Positions 1 to 4,361 of a stretch of DNA of 5,562 bases are shown here, one piece after another. The position numbers and the translations under genes were made by a program. The stretch spans positions 1 through 5,562 of the forward strand of contig CAKZJM010000061.1 of assembly GCA_936943315.1 (NCBI GenBank), read 5' to 3'. This stretch comes from an uncultured Methylophilus sp. Lineage in GTDB: Bacteria > Pseudomonadota > Gammaproteobacteria > Burkholderiales > Methylophilaceae. Each line of letters starts with the position of its first letter. Position 1 is the first letter of the stretch. Under the pieces are notes generated by a model, which searched no databases, was not told where the DNA came from, and saw only the letters and a program-made list of their open reading frames with translations.

Positions 1-420
1 GCCGTTCACAAATAAAAAGTCTTGGGTGATGGCTTCTTCACTGCCGGGCAGGCGTTCGCCCTCTACGCCGAGCACTTTGATGGCGAGGCTGCGCGGGGTG
101 CAGGTTTTGTCATGCAAAATATCGCCAGGCACGGTGGAAAAACGCATGACCAAGGGCAGGGTGTTGGGTTTGGCAAAAATGCCTTGGGCAAAGGCCGCTG
201 GCAGGTTGTCATAGATTTCCATTTCGGCCGAAATCAGGCCGTGGCTTTTCACATGCACGCTACGCGCGCTGTAGCTGGACTGCCCATAAGAGATTTCTGA
301 GATTTTACGTAAGCTGTATTGCAGGCTTTCCTGGCTTTTGGCCTCACTGTCTTCCAGCACTTCAAAGCCAGGCTGATAAGGGAGTGGTGAAATTCCTATA
401 TGCGTTGTCTGTTGCATCAT
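1..420 (-). CDS. Catalase-family haem protein (y4iL/SrpA-like), N-terminal part
   Basis: The minus strand encodes 140 residues with no stop before the left edge, so the C-terminal part is missing. The reading matches the catalase fold. The segment RSVHVKSHG (about residues 53-61) carries the distal haem histidine (H56). It is followed by MRFSTVPGD (92-100), the family's RFSTV motif. PRSLAIKVLGVEGE then corresponds to the catalase 'RGFAxKFYTxEG' region, and QDFLFVNG places N139 where catalases have the distal asparagine. The spacing and the SEEAITQDFLFVNG wording suit the divergent catalase-related group (y4iL/SrpA type) better than classical KatA/KatE; this is from recall. The family binds haem and may act as a peroxidase or catalase, but activity cannot be judged without the proximal tyrosine region. 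Two ATGs are in tandem (420 and 417). A G-rich stretch (GTGGGGG) lies 2 and 5 nt upstream of them, so 417 is slightly better spaced. A repeat-rich promoter region lies at 495-542. Confidence 0.88.
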   Translation of the reverse strand, partial: MMQQTTHIGISPLPYQPGFEVLEDSEAKSQESLQYSLRKISEISYGQSSYSARSVHVKSHGLISAEMEIYDNLPAAFAQGIFAKPNTLPLVMRFSTVPGDILHDKTCTPRSLAIKVLGVEGERLPGSEEAITQDFLFVNG

Positions 421-494
421 AACCCCCACTTTTTAAAATCAGTTTGCCGACAGGCTTACAGGCTGTGCTCGCAAGCTGGGTGATTCATTCTTAA

Positions 495-542
495 ACAATT
501 GGTTTTATACAATTGGTCATTTGTCATGAAACATGTGTCATG
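495..542 (-). promoter_or_regulatory. Promoter/operator region of the catalase-like gene with 14-bp-phased repeats
   Basis: ACAATTGGT occurs at 495-503 and again at 509-517, exactly 14 bp apart. Each copy contains the palindrome CAATTG, so the pair is also an inverted repeat. GTCATG follows at 523-528 and 537-542, again 14 bp apart. On the minus strand a TATAAA (509-504) lies between the two CAATTG copies and could be the -10 box. The best -35 candidates (TTTCAT or GTTTCA, 16-17 bp upstream) are weak. Spaced CAATTG-type palindromes over a -10 box resemble MarR/OhrR-type operators, but no regulator of that kind is encoded in the window. The repeats are seen directly; the operator role is inferred. 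Confidence 0.45.
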
Positions 543-556
543 GAAAAAGGCTGGCA

Positions 557-709
557 CTACTCTTTGGTTTCACCTGCACGTTTGCGCTGTTTGTTGACAA
601 TACGCGCGGCCACCTCTTCTTCTCGGCCGGGGTAACGGTGCTCTTTTTTAAACTCGGTTTTGAGTTTTTCGTATTCGTGTTCGCGCTTGGGGCTGGATCC
701 TCTGGGCAT
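557..709 (-). CDS. Small conserved-looking basic protein, 50 aa
   Basis: A 50-residue protein starts MPRGSSPKREHEYEKLK, has a central FKKEHRYPGREEEVAARIVNKQR block, and ends GETKE. It is highly charged (mostly K, R and E), with no signal peptide, membrane segment or cysteine, and probably forms one or two amphipathic helices. Similar small proteins with an 'EEEVAARIVNKQR' core occur in many proteobacterial genomes, often under the loose name 'plasmid stabilisation protein'. I recall the pattern but know of no proven function. Two in-frame ATGs are possible. The AGGAG at 721-717 is only 1 nt from the ATG at 715 but 7 nt from the ATG at 709, so 709 is chosen; the longer form would add MQ. It shares strand with the downstream catalase-like gene but is 137 bp away, with that gene's own promoter region between them. 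Confidence 0.72.
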   Translation of the reverse strand: MPRGSSPKREHEYEKLKTEFKKEHRYPGREEEVAARIVNKQRKRAGETKE

Positions 710-716
710 TTGCATA

Positions 717-721
717 CTCCT
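717..721 (-). promoter_or_regulatory. Ribosome binding site AGGAG that decides the start of the 50-aa gene
   Basis: AGGAG on the minus strand leaves 7 nt to the ATG at 709 and only 1 nt to the ATG at 715. This favours the inner start. Confidence 0.6.
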
Positions 722-738
722 AATCACGTTGAGTACAA

Positions 739-761
739 ACGGCAGCCGTGAAGGCTGCCGT
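739..761 (-). promoter_or_regulatory. Stem-loop just upstream of the 50-aa gene
   Basis: A perfect 9-bp inverted repeat, ACGGCAGCC at 739-747 and GGCTGCCGT at 753-761, encloses a 5-nt loop. On the minus strand it is followed only by TTTGTACTC, a poor T tract, and then by the AGGAG site about 18 nt on. It could be a leader hairpin, a weak terminator for transcription coming from the right, or an operator. The structure is clear; the role is not. Confidence 0.45.
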
Positions 762-903
762 GGTTGTCAGGTTGTGAAATGCTGTCGAACGTGTCCGACC
801 ACTCATTTCAAACCGACAATTGCAGATTACGCTGACAGACCTGAATACTTAATAAGCAGAAATCCTAATGTGTTGTAGGAAACGCTTTACAAACAAAAGC
901 TTG

Positions 904-951
904 CAATGGATATATTTAGACAAATGTATTTAAAAAAGATTCCATCCATTG
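904..951 (-). terminator. Possible terminator or 3' structure after ycaC
   Basis: CAATGGAT at 904-911 and ATCCATTG at 944-951 form a perfect 8-bp inverted repeat around a 32-base AT-rich loop. It begins about 10 bases past the ycaC stop on the minus strand. The loop contains a T6 run (minus strand of the A run near 933-938). The long loop and the lack of a T tract after the stem make it a poor classical Rho-independent terminator. Confidence 0.3.
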
Positions 952-960
952 TGGTTGTTT

Positions 961-1587
961 TCATTTGGGTTGAAGGGCATTAAACGCTGTCATCAGGTTG
1001 CGGTAATCGGGGATATGGTTGGCGCATAAGGCACCCAGGCCTTCGATATCACGGCGCCAGTCACGGTGCAGCTCACAGGCCACGCCAAACCAGCTCATGA
1101 GTTGGGCTCCAGCAGAGGACATCCGGTCCCAGGCGGCATCGCGGGTGATCTCGTTAAAGGTGCCGGAGGCATCGGTGACAACAAATACTTCGAAGCCTTC
1201 TTCAATGGCGGCGAGTGCGGGGAAGGCAACACAGACTTCAGTCACTACGCCTGCAATAATCAGTTGTTTTTTACCGGTGGCCTTGATGGCTTTGACAAAA
1301 TCTTCGTTATCCCAGGCATTGATCTGGCCGGGGCGGGCGATATAGGGTGCATCGGGGAACAAGGTTTTGAGCTCAGGCATGAGCGGGCCATTAGGGCCGG
1401 TTTCGAAGCTGGTGGTCAAAATGGTGGGCAGGTTAAAAAATTTGGCGGCATCGGCCAGGGCCAGCACATTGTTCTTGAAACGGTCTGGCTCAATATCGCG
1501 CACCAGTGAAAGCAGCCCTGCTTGATGGTCTACCAGCAACACTACGGCATTGTCACGGTCCAGGCGTACGTAAGGTTTGTTTTTCAT
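961..1587 (-). CDS. ycaC: YcaC-type isochorismatase-like cysteine hydrolase
   Basis: This complete 208-residue protein matches E. coli YcaC in length and, as far as I recall, along nearly its whole sequence (YVRLD, VDHQAGLLSLVRDIEPD, LPTILTTSFETGPNGP, INAWDNEDFVKA, IIAGVVTEVCVAFPAL, VTDASGTFNEITR, HIPDYRNLMT). It has the isochorismatase-like alpha/beta hydrolase fold. The expected catalytic residues are D20 in VDHQ and the nucleophile C119 in TEVC; R85 in IARPG sits near the position of the third (usually lysine) residue. YcaC forms multimers and its physiological substrate is not established, so the hydrolase function is by family only. GAGGA at 1600-1596 stands 8 nt before the ATG. It lies 132 bp downstream of the pirin on the same strand, so it may be cotranscribed or use its own promoter near the large palindrome at 1606-1639. 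Confidence 0.93.
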   Translation of the reverse strand: MKNKPYVRLDRDNAVVLLVDHQAGLLSLVRDIEPDRFKNNVLALADAAKFFNLPTILTTSFETGPNGPLMPELKTLFPDAPYIARPGQINAWDNEDFVKAIKATGKKQLIIAGVVTEVCVAFPALAAIEEGFEVFVVTDASGTFNEITRDAAWDRMSSAGAQLMSWFGVACELHRDWRRDIEGLGALCANHIPDYRNLMTAFNALQPK

Positions 1588-1605
1588 GATTAAAATCCTC
1601 TCATC

Positions 1606-1639
1606 GGGTGCTGCTAGAAATCAATTTTTAGCAGTACCC
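1606..1639. promoter_or_regulatory. 34-bp near-perfect palindrome upstream of ycaC
   Basis: Arms 1606-1621 (GGGTGCTGCTAGAAAT) and 1624-1639 (ATTTTTAGCAGTACCC) flank a 2-base centre. Fourteen of sixteen positions pair by Watson-Crick and the other two are G-T. It ends 6 bases before the GAGGA of ycaC on the minus strand, with no T run after it. That argues against a classical terminator of the upstream pirin and for an operator or a leader structure. Bases 1639-1646 continue as CTTTTAGT, an octamer also found at 2648-2655 in the pirin promoter region. Confidence 0.55.
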
Positions 1640-1719
1640 TTTTAGTTAGTCAGGTCACGGCCGCCAGCGGAGTGCAAAGTGCTGACGCCGTGTTTCCTGT
1701 TTTAATAAAGTTGCTGAAT

Positions 1720-2580
1720 CTAAGCCGTGGCAAACAGGCCCTGGTTGTAGTCATTAATCGCCTGGTCAATTTCTTGCCAGGTATTCATGACAAACGGTCC
1801 ATGACCCACCACCGGTTCATTCAACGGTTCACCGTTCAACAACAACAGCACGGTGTCTTGCTGTGCTTGCAATACCAGTTCGTTGCCTTCGCGCTGCATC
1901 ACGGCCAGCTCGCCAGGGCGAATGGTATGCACTTCACCGGTTTTCACCGCGCCATGCAACACAAAAACGGCAGTGGTGTGACCTTCCGGCAAGGTGAAGG
2001 TGGTGCGTGTGCCGGCATTCAGGCGCACATCCCACACATTCATGGGGCTGAAGGTGCTGGCTGGGCCTTTTTGGCCAGCATATTCCCCGGCAATCACGCG
2101 TACCTTGCCTGCTTCGTCCGGTAACGCGACCTCTGGGATCTGCTCACGCGTGATGCCCTGGTAACCAGGCTTGGTCATTTTGTCCTTCGCGGGCAGGTTG
2201 ACCCATAACTGGATCATTTCAAACGGGCCCCCGGTGCGTGCATAGTCATCGCCATGGTATTCCTCATGGATAATGCCGGAACCAGCAGTCATCCACTGCA
2301 CCTCGCCCGGGCCGATGGTGCCACCGGCGTTGGTGGAGTCGTGGTGTGATACCTGGCCGTCATAGACGATGGTCACGGTTTCAAACCCACGGTGCGGGTG
2401 TTGGCCGACACCACGGCGTTGAGTGGTGGGTTCAAAGCTGGCCGGGCCTGCGTAATCCATGAGCAGGAAAGGTGAAATCTGCTCGGCGATGTCACGGTAA
2501 GAAAAAATGCTCTGTACCGGAAAGCCATCACCCACCCAGTGATTGCCATTGCTACGTTTGATAAAAGACAGTTTTTTCAT
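1720..2580 (-). CDS. Pirin-family protein (bicupin, quercetinase-like)
   Basis: This is a 286-residue two-domain cupin. The N-terminal cupin has the pirin signature GVGQHPHRGFETVTIV. Its metal ligands are expected at H61, H63, H105 and E107, matching the H-x-H and H-x-E ligands of human pirin and E. coli YhhW. The C-terminal cupin covers roughly residues 175-250, then a tail NTWQEIDQAINDY(N). Bacterial pirins bind Fe or another metal, and some open the ring of quercetin with oxygen; the natural substrate here is unknown. The start at 2580 is preferred because AAAGGAAG (2592-2585) ends 4 nt before the ATG and the protein then begins MKKLSFIKRSNG, as in the family. A longer in-frame ATG at 2625 adds 15 unlike residues, lacks a ribosome binding site and sits about at the predicted transcription start. 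It diverges from the LysR gene and is probably its target. Confidence 0.93.
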   Translation of the reverse strand: MKKLSFIKRSNGNHWVGDGFPVQSIFSYRDIAEQISPFLLMDYAGPASFEPTTQRRGVGQHPHRGFETVTIVYDGQVSHHDSTNAGGTIGPGEVQWMTAGSGIIHEEYHGDDYARTGGPFEMIQLWVNLPAKDKMTKPGYQGITREQIPEVALPDEAGKVRVIAGEYAGQKGPASTFSPMNVWDVRLNAGTRTTFTLPEGHTTAVFVLHGAVKTGEVHTIRPGELAVMQREGNELVLQAQQDTVLLLLNGEPLNEPVVGHGPFVMNTWQEIDQAINDYNQGLFATA

Positions 2581-2632
2581 GGTGCTTCCTTTCAAAAGTG
2601 TTGGATTCGTTGTTCGTGATTGCATGGTTCAC

Positions 2633-2638
2633 ACTATA
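2633..2638 (-). promoter_or_regulatory. Candidate -10 box of the pirin promoter
   Basis: On the minus strand TATAGT (in TTTATAGTGTG) lies about 53 bp before the pirin start. Seventeen bases upstream of it stands TAGTGT, a poor -35. A good -10 with a poor -35 is typical of activator-dependent promoters and would fit control by the neighbouring LysR protein; this is inferred. Confidence 0.4.
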
Positions 2639-2643
2639 AACAG

Positions 2644-2698
2644 ATGACTTTTAGTACACTAGATGGTTAAATGTGAAATGACTTTTCATTTAAATGAA
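2644..2698. promoter_or_regulatory. Operator-like repeats between pirin and lysR
   Basis: A perfect 14-bp palindrome, TTCATTTAAATGAA, stands at 2685-2698, ten bases before the lysR start. It also fits the LysR T-N11-A pattern. An overlapping inverted pair, AAATGA (2676-2681) and TCATTT (2686-2691), adds a third half-site. ATGACTTTT is repeated directly at 2644-2652 and 2678-2686. LysR regulators usually bind such sites in the divergent region between themselves and a target. The position fits autorepression of lysR and activation of pirin. Confidence 0.5.
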
Positions 2699-2707
2699 CA
2701 ATAGTGT

Positions 2708-3598
2708 ATGGACTTTAATGAGGCGGCCGTTTTTGTAAAGGTGGTGCAGGCGGGGAGCTTTAGCGCGGCGGCCCGGCAACTGGGGGTGCCAACGTCGACC
2801 ATTAGCACCCGGGTGGCGCGGCTGGAAAAAAGGCTGGGAGTGACCTTGTTGCAACGCACCACACGCAAGCTCAATTTGACTGAGGCGGGTACCCTGTATT
2901 TTGAGCATGCCGCCACCGGCCTGGGCTATTTGCTGGAAGCGGAAGCCGCGCTCGATGAAGCGCGCCAGCAGCCGCAAGGCGTATTAAAAGTGACGGCACC
3001 CGCCGATTTGGGTGATGCCTTGCTGGGCGGCCTGATGGCGCAGACACAGCAGGCTTATCCGGCCTTGGCGTTTGAACTGATGATGACAGAGCGCTATGTG
3101 GATTTGGTGGCAGAGGGCGTGGATGTGGCGATTCGTACCGGCGAACTGCGCGACTCCAGCCTGATTGCCAAATCGCTGGGTACCATCCAGTGGGCTTTGT
3201 TTGCCAGCCCGCAATATCTGCGCGACACCAGTGAGGTGAACACACCGGCAGATCTGGGTCAGCACCAATGCGTACAATTTACGCCCATGGGCCGCCACCA
3301 TTGGGACTTGCAGCATGGTGCCACCTCGTTGCGAGTGCCTTTGCCGGCACGCACGCTGGTAAATAGCATTGGTGTGGTGAGGGCCATGGCAGAAAACGGG
3401 CAGGGGGTAGCGCTGTTACCCACGTTTATCTGCCAGCCGTCCGTGCATACCGGTGGCTTGCAGCGCGTGTTGCCGGAATGGCGGGGGCAGGCAGATGCCT
3501 TACATCTGGTGTATCCGAAACAGCGGTTTATGCCCCCCAAGTTACGCGGCTTTATTGACCTCGCGGTGGCTCATTTAAAGCCCTTGCTCAATTCATGA
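2708..3598 (+). CDS. LysR-type transcriptional regulator (CrgA-like)
   Basis: This complete 296-residue protein has the usual LysR length. The winged helix-turn-helix is at residues 1-60 (MDFNEAAVFVKVVQAGSFSAAARQLGVPTSTISTRVARLEKRLGVTLLQRTTRKLNLTEAG, listed in parts: AVFVKVVQAGSFSAAARQL, then STISTRVARLEKRLG). A linker helix follows to about residue 88. The periplasmic-binding-protein-like effector domain begins at GVLKVTAPADLGDALL. Phrases such as YVDLVAEGVDVAIRTGELRDSSLIAKSLG are typical of the CrgA/YafC-like subgroup. The effector cannot be read from sequence. The ATG at 2708 is chosen because it gives the standard N-terminus, although no good Shine-Dalgarno precedes it (GAACAATAGTGT), which suggests low translation. 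It diverges from pirin, and an ABM-domain gene follows 34 bp downstream, probably in the same transcript. Confidence 0.93.
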   Translation: MDFNEAAVFVKVVQAGSFSAAARQLGVPTSTISTRVARLEKRLGVTLLQRTTRKLNLTEAGTLYFEHAATGLGYLLEAEAALDEARQQPQGVLKVTAPADLGDALLGGLMAQTQQAYPALAFELMMTERYVDLVAEGVDVAIRTGELRDSSLIAKSLGTIQWALFASPQYLRDTSEVNTPADLGQHQCVQFTPMGRHHWDLQHGATSLRVPLPARTLVNSIGVVRAMAENGQGVALLPTFICQPSVHTGGLQRVLPEWRGQADALHLVYPKQRFMPPKLRGFIDLAVAHLKPLLNS

Positions 3599-3632
3599 CC
3601 TTTCAACATTCCATTTCAAGTGGGAGCCTTGC

Positions 3633-4211
3633 ATGACAGACCATACATCCACCTCACAACACAACCAGGGGGCCAGCGTCGTGATTACACATCATGTCAA
3701 TCCGGCGTTGCAGGCCGAGTATGAAACCTGGCTAACAGAGATTGGCCCGGTGTGCCGTTCATCGGCAGGCTTGCTCGACTGGCATATTATCCGGCCAATT
3801 GCGGGGTACACCGATACTTACTCGGTCATGATCCGCTATGAAACTGAGCAGCACCTCACGCAGTGGCTGGATTCCCCCGAACGGCAAGCGCTCGTGGCCA
3901 GGGCGGCCCATCTGCTGGCCGGGCAGGAGGAATATCAGATCAGCAGCGGCCTCGACTTTCTGTTTATGCAGGCCAATGCGGCGCCCGCCAAACCGCCCGT
4001 GCGCTGGAAGCAGTTTTTGCTGACCTGGTCGGCGATTTTTTCACTGGTGAGCGTGGTGCCCTGGCTGGTGGTGCCTGTGCTAGATGCGGCTGGCCTGCCG
4101 CAAAGCCAGGTTGCACATACCTTCTTTGTCACGGCGGTGGTGGTTGCACTCATGGTGTATGTGGTGATGCCGCGCTATACCAAATTAGTGCGACACTGGT
4201 TGCATCGCTGA
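3633..4211 (+). CDS. ABM-domain protein with two C-terminal membrane segments (COG3224-like)
   Basis: The protein has 192 residues. Residues about 14-110 form an antibiotic-biosynthesis-monooxygenase-like ferredoxin-fold domain (VVITHHVNPALQAEYETWL, then CRSSAGLLDWHIIRP, YSVMIRYETEQHLTQWLDSPERQALVARA). Two hydrophobic helices follow, about 128-150 (FLLTWSAIFSLVSVVPWLVVPVL) and about 160-182 (VAHTFFVTAVVVALMVYVVMPRY), then a basic tail, TKLVRHWLHR. The layout matches the uncharacterised ABM-plus-membrane proteins of COG3224. The positive tail suggests that both ends face the cytoplasm. ABM relatives include quinol or polyketide monooxygenases and haem-degrading enzymes, but activity here is unproven. 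GGGAG at 3622-3626 stands 6 nt before the ATG. The 34-bp gap after lysR suggests an operon. Confidence 0.85.
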   Translation: MTDHTSTSQHNQGASVVITHHVNPALQAEYETWLTEIGPVCRSSAGLLDWHIIRPIAGYTDTYSVMIRYETEQHLTQWLDSPERQALVARAAHLLAGQEEYQISSGLDFLFMQANAAPAKPPVRWKQFLLTWSAIFSLVSVVPWLVVPVLDAAGLPQSQVAHTFFVTAVVVALMVYVVMPRYTKLVRHWLHR

Positions 4212-4229
4212 CATTTCTTAGAGTTTTTT

Positions 4230-4273
4230 TGCCATTTTTGGATGAAAAACGAGATTCGGCATAGTGTTTTTTT
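4230..4273 (+). terminator. Possible weak terminator after the ABM gene
   Basis: TGCC at 4230-4233 can pair with GGCA at 4258-4261, with an inner TTTTT (4235-4239) and AAAAA (4245-4249) pair. A T7 run follows at 4267-4273. The stem is short and interrupted, so this is only a candidate. Confidence 0.3.
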
Positions 4274-4348
4274 CCCCGTTTGAGCGCATGATAGGTGCAT
4301 ACAAATAAACCTGATTTGACCCGTTGTTACCATATAAACAATAAACGC

Positions 4349-4354
4349 AGGGGA
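4349..4354 (+). promoter_or_regulatory. Ribosome binding site AGGGGA that supports a GTG start
   Basis: AGGGGA stands 7 nt before the GTG at 4362. No comparable site precedes the later in-frame ATGs: the one at 4440 has only AGGT at 4431-4434. Confidence 0.6.
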
Positions 4355-4361
4355 TGCTGGG

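Larger units (their letters stand above)
710..960. other. Intergenic region with inverted repeats but no gene seen
   Basis: This 251-base gap lies between the 50-aa gene and the ycaC stop. It holds the stem-loop at 739-761, a short TCCTA/TAGGA repeat (863-867 and 876-880) and the long-spaced repeat at 904-951. It becomes AT-rich toward 840-950. Any promoter for the 50-aa gene must lie here on the minus strand, but I could not choose a convincing -35/-10 pair. I see no coding sequence with a ribosome binding site. Confidence 0.5.

Noticed and set aside
22..300. 92-aa plus-strand reading frame
   Set aside because: It is antisense to the catalase-family gene, whose minus-strand translation has clear family motifs; it has no domain or ribosome binding site of its own.
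533..878. Two overlapping 72-aa plus-strand frames
   Set aside because: The first is antisense to the 50-aa gene and hydrophobic only as its complement. The second runs into the intergenic hairpin region without a ribosome binding site.
1019..1509. Plus-strand frames of 108 and 147 aa
   Set aside because: They lie opposite ycaC, which is unambiguous; these are shadow frames.
1672..2124. 150-aa plus-strand frame
   Set aside because: It is antisense to the second cupin of pirin and has no recognisable motif.
2581..2625. Longer pirin start at 2625
   Set aside because: The added 15 residues are unlike the family, have no ribosome binding site, and begin at about the predicted transcription start; the start at 2580 has AAAGGAAG.
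2686..3540. Minus-strand frames of 76-124 aa
   Set aside because: All lie opposite the LysR gene, which has full-length family features.
4212..4361. Cyclic-di-GMP riboswitch or clear promoter before the GGDEF gene
   Set aside because: No riboswitch-like helices are visible. TTGACC (4316) and TATAAA (4333) are only 11 bp apart, too close to serve as a -35/-10 pair, and no other pairing was convincing. Three ATAAAC copies here look like AT-rich chance repeats.
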